Shown one piece after another: positions 1 through 6,433 of a stretch of DNA of 17,371 nucleotides; the first letter of the stretch is position 1, and each line of letters opens with the position of its first letter. The stretch lies in NCBI GenBank assembly GCA_903912795.1, contig CAIWIS010000590.1, positions 1 to 17,371 on the forward strand, written 5' to 3'. The notes beneath the pieces are model-generated. The model did not search any database, was not told the DNA's origin, and was given only the letters and a program-made list of their open reading frames with translations. This DNA is from an uncultured Bacteroidales bacterium (lineage in GTDB: Bacteria > Bacteroidota > Bacteroidia > Bacteroidales > Paludibacteraceae). The translations under genes and the position numbers were made by a program.

Positions 1-1346
1 CCTGCGGCTTTTGCCTGAATCATAATATTACCAATAGCAGTTGCTTCTGATGGTCCGGCAATAACAGGAATACCGATTGAATTGGCTGTCCATTGATTTA
101 ACAACGGATTTTTTGAACCGCCACCAATTACATGCAGCTTATCAATTGGAAATGGCGCTAAATCTTTCAACAAACCTAACACATATTTGTATTTTAACGA
201 AAGACTTTCGAAAATACAACGAACAAATTCGGCATGACTTGCAGGAGCTGTTTGTCCGGTAGCATTACAATAATCAACAATTGCTTTTGTCATACTTGTC
301 GGATTTGCAAACGAAGCGTGATCGGTATCCACCATCGATTGAAATGCAGGAACGGTATCAGCCATTTGCACTAATTTTTCGTAAGCATAGGTGATTCCTT
401 CTTTTTTCCATTCTTTCAAACATTGTTCGAGCAACCACATGCCGGTAATGTTTTTTAAAAAACGAGTAGTTCCTTCTACACCACCTTCATTTGTAAAGTT
501 CAATGTCGAAGTTTCTGCATTAATAATTGCATCTTTCACTTCTATACCCATTAGCGACCATGTACCGGAGCTAAGATAAGCAAAATTCTCGTTCGAAGCT
601 GGTACAGCTGCCACTGCGGCACCTGTATCGTGTCCGGCAACTGCCACCACTTTCACTTTACCTAATTCACTTTCTTCGGCCAAATCATCTTTAAGTGTTC
701 CGATAGCATGACCTGGCATAACAATTTCGCCTAGAATAGTAGGTGAAACGCCAGCTTTTTCGAGCAATTCAGCTTCAAATTTTTTGGTGCGTGGGTTTAA
801 TATCTGCGAAGTAGATGCAATAGTATATTCAACCACTTTATTTCCGGTAAGCATGTAAGCTAATGCATCCGGCATAAATAAAATTTCTTTTGTGGCTTTC
901 AGTAAGGAATTGTTGGCCTGGGTTAATGCAAAAAGTTGGTACAAACTATTGAAATTCATTACCTGAATTCCGGTTAGGTCATACACTTTTTCGCGGGAAA
1001 CTAATTCGAAATATTTTTCGGGAGCACCAACCGTATGTGGGTCGCGGTAAGCATAAGGAGCGCCAAGAATTGAACCATCTTCGGCAATAAGTGCAAAATC
1101 AACTCCCCATGTGTCAATTCCGATAGACGTAATTTCGACACCTTCGGCTTTGGCTGCTACCAATCCGGCTTTTAAATGCTCGAATAACGAATAAATGTTC
1201 CAGTGAAAATGGTTGCCTATTTGAAGTATTTGGTTTGGAAAACGGGTTAACTCCTTCATCTGAAGGCGGCCATTTTCGAGGCTTCCAAGAATGGAACGAC
1301 CACTGGTTGCTCCAAGGTCGAATGCTAAGAAAGATTTGTTTTTCAT
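1..1346 (-). CDS. FGGY-family sugar kinase, probable L-fuculokinase (3' end cut by window)
   Basis: This cytoplasmic kinase phosphorylates a ketose with ATP; in this locus the likely substrate is L-fuculose. The ATG is at 1346 and 448 codons are visible before the left edge, so perhaps 30-40 residues are missing compared with rhamnulokinases of about 480-490. The N-terminal ribonuclease-H-fold phosphate motif reads FDLGATSGRS (residues 9-18). A sugar-contacting segment GIDTWGVDF is at 76-84, and the catalytic-base Asp is D240 in AGHDTGAA. A second-domain motif YLSSGTWSLMG starts at 257. Near the visible end, HVIGGGSKNPLLNQW and ATAIGN form the adenine-site region. By sequence it is the rhamnulokinase (RhaB) subgroup, which Bacteroidota use for both rhamnulose and fuculose, so substrate is inferred from its neighbours fucI, fucP and fucR. 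It has its own promoter and a palindrome at 1362-1393. The product could alternatively act on L-rhamnulose. Confidence 0.88.
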   Translation of the reverse strand, partial: MKNKSFLAFDLGATSGRSILGSLENGRLQMKELTRFPNQILQIGNHFHWNIYSLFEHLKAGLVAAKAEGVEITSIGIDTWGVDFALIAEDGSILGAPYAYRDPHTVGAPEKYFELVSREKVYDLTGIQVMNFNSLYQLFALTQANNSLLKATKEILFMPDALAYMLTGNKVVEYTIASTSQILNPRTKKFEAELLEKAGVSPTILGEIVMPGHAIGTLKDDLAEESELGKVKVVAVAGHDTGAAVAAVPASNENFAYLSSGTWSLMGIEVKDAIINAETSTLNFTNEGGVEGTTRFLKNITGMWLLEQCLKEWKKEGITYAYEKLVQMADTVPAFQSMVDTDHASFANPTSMTKAIVDYCNATGQTAPASHAEFVRCIFESLSLKYKYVLGLLKDLAPFPIDKLHVIGGGSKNPLLNQWTANSIGIPVIAGPSEATAIGNIMIQAKAA

Positions 1347-1361
1347 TTGTACACTTTTAAA

Positions 1362-1393
1362 GTTGCTGCAAAGATATAGGTATTTGCAGCAAC
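1362..1393 (-). promoter_or_regulatory. Kinase promoter with overlapping 32-bp palindrome (candidate FucR operator)
   Basis: The minus strand reads TATCTTTG at 1376-1369, an exact match to the Bacteroidota -7 element TAnnTTTG, 23 bp before the kinase ATG. No convincing -33 TTTG was found at the usual 19-21 bp. The box is embedded in a perfect inverted repeat with 11-bp arms, GTTGCTGCAAA (1362-1372) and TTTGCAGCAAC (1383-1393), 10 bp apart. The palindrome is 32 bp long and shares its outer half-sites GTTGC/GCAAC and total length with the one ahead of the mutarotase gene, which suggests the same repressor binds both. Binding by FucR is inferred. Confidence 0.6.
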
Positions 1394-1436
1394 CTTAATT
1401 GTATTTATTGACTTTATAGCTTCGTTTTTTGATAAA

Positions 1437-1515
1437 CCCCTAATCCCGAAAATGGGTTATTGCAAAATTCTGTAAAAGTTGCGGTAAAACAGAATTTATT
1501 TAACGGGATTAGGGG
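1437..1515. repeat. C-rich inverted-repeat element between fucI and the kinase gene
   Basis: Perfect 12-bp arms CCCCTAATCCCG (1437-1448) and CGGGATTAGGGG (1504-1515) enclose 55 bp. Inside them lies a second perfect 9-bp pair, AAATTCTGT (1465-1473) and ACAGAATTT (1489-1497), so the whole segment can fold as a nested stem. It lies about 50 bp past the fucI stop and may end or process the fucI transcript. The arm core is related to the CCCCTAAATCCCC arms of the element on the other side of fucI (3424-3571). The rest of the 1347-1564 gap holds only the kinase promoter. Confidence 0.65.
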
Positions 1516-1564
1516 TAGTTTTTTTATCTAAAAATCTTTACTCTTTGTTCTTTTACTCATTTAT

Positions 1565-3406
1565 CTATTTATAAATAGGTCCATAAGTTTGACAAGCACG
1601 ATAATCAGCTCCTTCTTTGTCCATGCCGTAAGCTGCCCATGCACTAGGACGGAAAACTTTCGATTCATCCACATTATGCATACAAACAGGTATGCGAAGT
1701 ATCGAAGCCAAGGTAATTAAATCAGCACCTATATGTCCGTAACTGAATGCGCCATGATTTGCACCCCAATTATTCATTACAGAATACACATCAGCAAAAT
1801 TACCTTCGCCAGTTAAACGTGGTGCAAACCAAGTTGTTGGCCAAGTTTGGCTGGTACGTTCATTTAAAATCTTATGTACATCGGCAGGAATATCTACCGT
1901 CCAACCTTCGGCCAATTGCAATACTGGTCCTAAACCTTTTACTAAATTAACACGTGCCATTGTAACCGGCATTCCTCCTTTTGAAAGGAAGTTTGATGAG
2001 AAACCACCACCACGGAAATACTCTCCTTCGGCAGGATACCAAGTGGTTGCATCTAATGTTTTCTGAACTTCTTCATCGGTAATTTCCCAAAATGGTTTCA
2101 TTACTGGTTGGCCATTTTCAGTTTGCTGTCCTGCACCATCCAACGAAGCTGAACCAGAGTTAATTAAGTGAATCAAACCGTTTGCAGCCAATCCTTCCAA
2201 TTTATGACCTGTTACGCGCTCAACAGCCTCAGGGCTCCAATACGTACGAACATCGGCAAAAACCTGAGCAGTATTAGTCAATAGTTTTCCAAATAACATG
2301 GCCACACCATTCAACGCATCATTTTCGGTAGCCACTACAAATGCTTCACGAATACCATTCCAGTCGAATGAAGTATTCAGGATTGCTTCCGAAAAATCTC
2401 CATTTGGCATAAAATCAGTCCACTGACGTTGACCTTGGAAACCTGAAGCTATTGCATTGTGACCCAACGCTTCTTCACCATAACCAAGTTCACGTAAACG
2501 TGGGTTACCTATCATTAAATCGCGGATAATCAATGTCATTTTCACTACAAATTCCCATTCTTGATCTAACACTTCTCGCGATTTGGTTGTATGAGGAGGA
2601 TTTGTGTTTGGCCCTTCGTTAGCTTTGCAATTTTTTACAGTCCAAGCCATTGCTTTTTCAAACTCAATAGGATCGTAAATTCCCAATTTTTCACGACGAA
2701 GAATTTCGCTCATATCTACGTACTCGTTACGCATACCGAGATAAGTTTGGAAAAAATCAGCATCTACAATTGAACCAGCAATTCCCATTGATACGGACCC
2801 AATTGACAAATACGATTTTCCTTTCAATGTCGCTGCGGCAATTCCTGCTTTTGCAAAACGCAATAATTTCTCTTGAACATCGGCTGGAATTGAAGTATCG
2901 GTACTATCCAATACATCGCGACCATAAATACCAAATGCAGGTAAACCTTTTTGATTGTGACCAGCCAAAGCTGCAGCTAAATAAACTGCTCCCGGACGTT
3001 CGGTACCGTTGAATCCCCAAACTGCTTTGATGGTATGTGGATCTACATCAATGGTTTCGCTACCATAACACCAGCATGGAGTAACAGTTATAGTTACACT
3101 TACGCCTTCTTTTTTGAACTTTTCGGCACAAGCGGCTGCTTCGTCTACACGACCAATAGTTGTATCGGCAATAACACATTCTACAGCCGAACCATCGCTG
3201 TATTTTAAATTTTCACTCAGGAAATTGGCCAAATTAACGGCCATATTCATGGTCTGGTTTTCTAATGACTCACGCACACCACCCTGACGGGCATCAATGG
3301 TTGGGCGAATACCAATTTTTGGATTGTCGCCTTGCAGACGACCTGTTTTTTCTTTACGAATCTGAGCAGTCGATACTGTTTCGCCTGCAATTGAACCTGC
3401 TTTCAT
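1565..3406 (-). CDS. fucI: L-fucose isomerase
   Basis: The enzyme converts L-fucose to L-fuculose in the cytoplasm with a Mn2+ cofactor; it is the first committed step of fucose breakdown and normally a hexamer. The 613 residues align end to end with E. coli FucI (591) as I remember it, with long identical blocks such as TVTPCWCYGSETIDVDPH, GFNGTERPGAVYLAAALA and NSGSASLDG. The catalytic and metal residues are present: E361 in VATEND, D385 in QVFADVRTYW and H551 in NWGANHG, equivalent to E. coli E337, D361 and H528. About 22 residues precede the conserved PKIGIRP start, so either the N-terminus is slightly extended or translation could begin later, although no later ATG exists before that motif. 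It lies downstream of fucR (166-bp gap containing a C-rich inverted repeat) and probably shares the upstream operon transcript. No TAnnTTTG promoter was found in that gap. Confidence 0.97.
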   Translation of the reverse strand: MKAGSIAGETVSTAQIRKEKTGRLQGDNPKIGIRPTIDARQGGVRESLENQTMNMAVNLANFLSENLKYSDGSAVECVIADTTIGRVDEAAACAEKFKKEGVSVTITVTPCWCYGSETIDVDPHTIKAVWGFNGTERPGAVYLAAALAGHNQKGLPAFGIYGRDVLDSTDTSIPADVQEKLLRFAKAGIAAATLKGKSYLSIGSVSMGIAGSIVDADFFQTYLGMRNEYVDMSEILRREKLGIYDPIEFEKAMAWTVKNCKANEGPNTNPPHTTKSREVLDQEWEFVVKMTLIIRDLMIGNPRLRELGYGEEALGHNAIASGFQGQRQWTDFMPNGDFSEAILNTSFDWNGIREAFVVATENDALNGVAMLFGKLLTNTAQVFADVRTYWSPEAVERVTGHKLEGLAANGLIHLINSGSASLDGAGQQTENGQPVMKPFWEITDEEVQKTLDATTWYPAEGEYFRGGGFSSNFLSKGGMPVTMARVNLVKGLGPVLQLAEGWTVDIPADVHKILNERTSQTWPTTWFAPRLTGEGNFADVYSVMNNWGANHGAFSYGHIGADLITLASILRIPVCMHNVDESKVFRPSAWAAYGMDKEGADYRACQTYGPIYK

Positions 3407-3423
3407 GCTATTCTAAATTTAGT

Positions 3424-3571
3424 GCCCCCTAAATCCCCCGAAAGGGGACTTTAAGAAACCTGGTTTTTATTATTTATTTTGTTATTCTATGCTGAGCTGT
3501 GCTGATATGTTTTTAAAAAATATATATAAAATTCTAACTAAAAAGTCCCCCTTTTGGGGGATTTAGGGGGC
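3424..3571. repeat. 148-bp element bounded by C-rich inverted repeats, between fucR and fucI
   Basis: Perfect 16-bp arms GCCCCCTAAATCCCCC (3424-3439) and GGGGGATTTAGGGGGC (3556-3571) face each other across 116 bp of AT-rich sequence. Each arm continues into a local hairpin: CCCCCGAAAGGGG (3435-3447) and CCCCCTTTTGGGGG (3547-3560). A transcript could therefore fold either as two small hairpins or as one long-range stem. The right arm ends at 3571, two bases from the fucR stop codon (3575-3573). The form recalls a small non-autonomous repeat (MITE-like) or an intercistronic processing or attenuation structure; function is unproven. Confidence 0.7.
3487..3506. repeat. Tandem decamer pair, copy 1 (fucR-fucI gap)
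   Basis: CTATGCTGAGCTGTGCTGAT is two near-identical decamers in tandem and matches 18 of 20 bases of the segment at 6307-6326 in the leader of the mutarotase gene. It lies inside the loop of the 3424-3571 element, about 80 bp ahead of the fucI ATG. I found no third copy in the window. Confidence 0.5.
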
Positions 3572-3572
3572 T

Positions 3573-4556
3573 TTAAATCGAACCTCTTATTATCAATTTT
3601 GTTGGTAAATATTCTTGAATAACTGCTTTTGACTTTACAAAACCCGCAGCCTTTTCGCCCATCAATCCAAAATCGATACTGATTGATGAAATTCCATTCT
3701 TAATTATTTCCAGAACAGGGTCATCGTTATACGCAATTAAGCCAATTTCCCTGCCCGATTTATAGCCATTTTTATCTGCATCTTTCACAATTTTCACCAT
3801 GTCTTCGGTGGTAATGCATAAATACAAACAACCACTTTCAACTCCTTTCCATTCCGAATTTTTACGGATTAAAGCATATTCAAATCCAAAGTCGGTACAA
3901 AACTGCTTGAAATATTCGATAGAAGAAGCCGGGTGGCGTAAATCTTCCGGAAAAACATACACCAATTTACGGTACTTCCTTATCGCATCAATTCCTTCTT
4001 TCAAACTATCGTATAATGCCTGATTAAAATCCTGAAAAATATAGGAAAACTCGGATTTTTCAAAATTTCCAAAATCAAGCAACAATAATTTGCCGGCAGG
4101 TATTGTTTTTAATGTTTCCGATAGTTTATCGTTCGAAAAATTCATCACCAGATACATGCTGTACTTTCCAATACTTTCCTGCAAAATAGTTTCGAACAGG
4201 TTTTCGTTGTACTGATGAAAAATCAAGTCAACTTTGTAATTTTCCGGTAAGTTTTCGACAAACCGATGGTACAAATCTTTTTTAAATGGCGAATAGGTAT
4301 CGAGCAAAAGCAACACTCTATTTACTTCATCCTTTACAAAATAACCCTTTTGAGGAGTCGAATCAATAACTCCCGTACGTTTTAATTCAGAGTAAGCTTT
4401 GAATACAGTATCGCGTGATACTTTATAAAAAGCACTAGCTTCGTTAATCGACATTAAATTATCTCCCACTTTCAGTTTACCCTGCATAATTGATAAATTT
4501 AAAGCATCTATCAGGGTTTTAATTTTTGTACTGGAATGGTTGAAATTTACTTTCAT
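3573..4556 (-). CDS. fucR: GntR-family transcriptional regulator of the fucose operon
   Basis: This is a DNA-binding regulator, probably a repressor of the fucose genes that is released by a fucose-pathway sugar. The N-terminal winged helix-turn-helix (about residues 9-76) has the GntR pattern: GDNLMSINEASAFYKVSRDT is the recognition region, followed by TVFKAYSELKRTGVI and the wing STPQKGYFV. Residues 80-327 look like a LacI-type periplasmic-binding-protein fold (VLLLLDTYSP, IGLIAYNDDPVLEII, SSISIDFGLMGEKAAGF), so the effector is likely a sugar. This two-domain arrangement matches FucR of Bacteroides thetaiotaomicron as I recall it. It sits between fucP (26-bp gap) and fucI, consistent with autoregulation. 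Candidate operators are the palindromes at 6356-6387 and 1362-1393. Its role as a fucose regulator rests on context; the family assignment is firm. Confidence 0.88.
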   Translation of the reverse strand: MKVNFNHSSTKIKTLIDALNLSIMQGKLKVGDNLMSINEASAFYKVSRDTVFKAYSELKRTGVIDSTPQKGYFVKDEVNRVLLLLDTYSPFKKDLYHRFVENLPENYKVDLIFHQYNENLFETILQESIGKYSMYLVMNFSNDKLSETLKTIPAGKLLLLDFGNFEKSEFSYIFQDFNQALYDSLKEGIDAIRKYRKLVYVFPEDLRHPASSIEYFKQFCTDFGFEYALIRKNSEWKGVESGCLYLCITTEDMVKIVKDADKNGYKSGREIGLIAYNDDPVLEIIKNGISSISIDFGLMGEKAAGFVKSKAVIQEYLPTKLIIRGSI

Positions 4557-4582
4557 TTGAATAATTGCAAATTATTTGTTTA

Positions 4583-5899
4583 TCAATGTGATGCCACTGC
4601 TTTATACTCATTTCCATCGTAAAGTGGACCTGATGGTTTGGAACCAACATACGAATAATAAACCAAATAAATATAACTTACAACAGGAATAATCATTGCA
4701 TACGCCATACTATGTGTAACATCCGAAATATAACCCATTAGCGGTGTCCAGATTGCTCCTCCAATAATTGCCATAATAATCATCGATCCGCCAATTTTGG
4801 TGTTTGGTCCTAAACCTTTAACACCTAAGGCAAAAATAGTCGGGAACATGCACGACATAAAGAAACTGGAAATTACCAAAGCCCAAACGCCGAAGAATCC
4901 TGGATATAAGATTGCAATTCCTGTTAACACAATATTGATAATACTAAAAACGCCCATCAATTTGTTTGGCTCGAATTTGCGCATCAATGCTGTTGATACA
5001 AAACGACCAATTCCGAAAGCTAACAATGTATACACTAAATATACACCCGCTTCTTTTTCAGGTTTTTGTAGAAAATCTTTTACATATTGAATTAAAAAAC
5101 TCCATGTGCCAACTTGTGCTCCAACATAGAAAAACTGTGCAATTATACCTTTAATAAAATGTGGATATTTAAACAATTTTGAAAAATGGCCGTGTCCATC
5201 TTCTTTTTTATCATTACTTTTCACTGGATTATCCGTTTCGGCAGGAAATTTCACGCGCCAAATTAAAAATGCCCATATCAGAATGACTACGCCAATAACC
5301 ATGTATGGTGGAATGACACGCATAATTTCGGTATGCAAATAATCATTGTAAGTGCCTGTGGCTTTCATGGCTTCTACCTGAGCATCGGAATGTTCTACCC
5401 CCGAAAAAATAAACTGACTACCAATAAGTGCACCTGCCATAGCTCCAAGCGGGTTAAATGCCTGCGAAAAATTTAAACGTTGTGCCGAAGTGTCTGGGTC
5501 ACCCAATACGGAAATGAATGAGTTAGCTCCCGTTTCGAGAAAAGCTAAACCACTGGCAATAATGAAAAGCGCCATTAAAAAGAACTCAAACTTTCCGATT
5601 ACAGCTGCCGGATAAAATGTAAATGCACCAGCAGCAAAAAGTAATAATCCAGTTATGATTCCTGTTTTGTAATTGTATTTATCCATTACCAAAGCTGCCG
5701 GCAACGCCATTAAAAAATAGCCCAAGTAAAACGCTGATTGAACCAAACCAGCCTGAAAACGACTCAGTTCAAACGATTTCATAAACTGTGGAATGAGAAT
5801 ATCATTCAGGTTATTTGGCATAGCCCATAAAAAAAACAAAGCAGTTACCAACATAAAGGGCAATGCATTCTCTTTACTTACAATTTTGTGTTTTGACAT
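4583..5899 (-). CDS. fucP: L-fucose/H+ symporter (FHS family, MFS)
   Basis: This inner-membrane transporter of the major facilitator superfamily, FHS family, couples L-fucose uptake to protons. The 438 residues form about 12 hydrophobic segments, with a hydrophilic central loop near residues 220-245 (VKSNDKKEDGHGH). It matches E. coli FucP closely around NNLNDILIPQF, FQAGLVQSAFYLGYF and SGLAFLETGAN. The two acidic residues important in E. coli FucP (D46 and E135) correspond to D33 in NLND and E122 in FLETGAN; both are kept with the same spacing. The gene follows the mutarotase gene after 21 bp and precedes fucR after 26 bp, so these are co-transcribed. Related FHS members carry glucose or galactose, but the isomerase next door makes fucose the likely substrate. 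Confidence 0.93.
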   Translation of the reverse strand: MSKHKIVSKENALPFMLVTALFFLWAMPNNLNDILIPQFMKSFELSRFQAGLVQSAFYLGYFLMALPAALVMDKYNYKTGIITGLLLFAAGAFTFYPAAVIGKFEFFLMALFIIASGLAFLETGANSFISVLGDPDTSAQRLNFSQAFNPLGAMAGALIGSQFIFSGVEHSDAQVEAMKATGTYNDYLHTEIMRVIPPYMVIGVVILIWAFLIWRVKFPAETDNPVKSNDKKEDGHGHFSKLFKYPHFIKGIIAQFFYVGAQVGTWSFLIQYVKDFLQKPEKEAGVYLVYTLLAFGIGRFVSTALMRKFEPNKLMGVFSIINIVLTGIAILYPGFFGVWALVISSFFMSCMFPTIFALGVKGLGPNTKIGGSMIIMAIIGGAIWTPLMGYISDVTHSMAYAMIIPVVSYIYLVYYSYVGSKPSGPLYDGNEYKAVASH

Positions 5900-5920
5900 T
5901 ATTCGTAGATTTTTATTGTT

Positions 5921-6280
5921 TTACAATTTAAAAATTCGTTCCATCAATTGCCACTTATCGCTTGAACTAGCATCCTCGGCCGATACTTGAAATTTGGAAA
6001 CAAAGGCTTCCCATTCTTTTTGTCGCTCTTTGTCAGCCAAATCTGCAAACGATGCATCCCAATCAAAATCAGCCGCTGTTTCAATTATCATAAACAAGCG
6101 ATTACCAAAAATATAAATCTCCATATCCAAAATCCCAACTTCGCGTATGCCTCTTGGGATTTCAGGCCAAATGTTTTCGGATTTATGCCAATATTTGTAT
6201 TCCTCAATTAGATGGTCATCGTTCTTTAAATCAAGCGTTTGGCAGTATCGTATCCTATTTTGTTGATTTATATATTCCAT
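5921..6280 (-). CDS. RhaM-type (DUF718) sugar mutarotase, probable L-fucose mutarotase
   Basis: The protein likely interconverts alpha and beta anomers of the incoming 6-deoxy sugar so that the isomerase receives the right form. The 119-residue product has the DUF718/L-rhamnose mutarotase pattern: EEYKYWHKSENIWPEI (27-41) contains the catalytic-type His (H32, aligning with H22 of E. coli RhaM as I remember it). It continues with GIREVGILDMEIYIFGNRLFM and the C-terminal MERIFKL. E. coli uses an unrelated family, FucU (RbsD-like), for fucose, so this would be a family substitution within a fucose operon. It is the first gene of the operon, with its promoter at 6334-6365 and a leader of about 47 nt. 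Rhamnose specificity cannot be excluded from sequence, but the neighbours are all fucose-type. Confidence 0.82.
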   Translation of the reverse strand: MEYINQQNRIRYCQTLDLKNDDHLIEEYKYWHKSENIWPEIPRGIREVGILDMEIYIFGNRLFMIIETAADFDWDASFADLADKERQKEWEAFVSKFQVSAEDASSSDKWQLMERIFKL

Positions 6281-6306
6281 GTGATTGACTTGATTGATTT
6301 AATTCA

Positions 6307-6326
6307 CTATGCTGAACTATGCTGAT
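6307..6326. repeat. Tandem decamer pair, copy 2 (leader of the fucose operon)
   Basis: CTATGCTGAACTATGCTGAT is two decamers in tandem, and 18 of its 20 bases match 3487-3506. From the -7 box at 6334-6341 the transcript should start near 6327, so this segment would be the first 20 nt of the leader. It could be a protein site just downstream of the start or an RNA element; nothing in the sequence decides between them. Confidence 0.5.
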
Positions 6327-6333
6327 TTTGGTG

Positions 6334-6365
6334 CAAAGATAGATTAGAAAATAAAGTTGCACAAC
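6334..6365 (-). promoter_or_regulatory. Promoter of the mutarotase-fucP-fucR-fucI operon
   Basis: On the minus strand a -7 box TATCTTTG occupies 6341-6334 and a -33-like GTTG occupies 6365-6362, separated by 20 bp. This fits the Bacteroidota primary-sigma consensus TTTG / TAnnTTTG. The -33 element lies inside one half of the palindrome at 6356-6387, so a protein bound there should block sigma contact. Confidence 0.7.
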
Positions 6366-6387
6366 ATAAAAATTTATGTTGTGCAAC
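6356..6387. promoter_or_regulatory. 32-bp perfect palindrome, candidate FucR operator
   Basis: Arms GTTGCACAACATAAA (6356-6370) and TTTATGTTGTGCAAC (6373-6387) are perfectly complementary with a 2-bp centre. Each arm contains its own GTTGnnCAAC dyad, with dyad centres 22 bp apart, about two helical turns, as expected for two cooperating dimers. It overlaps the -33 element of the fucose operon promoter. The same outer GTTGC/GCAAC and the same 32-bp length recur at 1362-1393. As RNA on the minus strand it would also form a 15-bp stem followed by TTTATTTTC, so it might additionally end transcripts arriving from the barrel gene; no other terminator is seen after 6434. Confidence 0.62.
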
Positions 6388-6433
6388 ATGATTTTAATTA
6401 TTTTTGAAAGGAGTCAGAACAATTGAAGCTTTT

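Noticed and set aside
77..579. Plus-strand open frames of about 60 codons at 77-262 and 391-579
   Set aside because: They lie antisense to the kinase gene, whose minus-strand reading gives continuous recognisable FGGY motifs. They show no protein-like features of their own.
1747..3012. Plus-strand frames of 60-80 codons inside fucI
   Set aside because: Antisense shadows of a highly conserved isomerase gene with no independent start signals.
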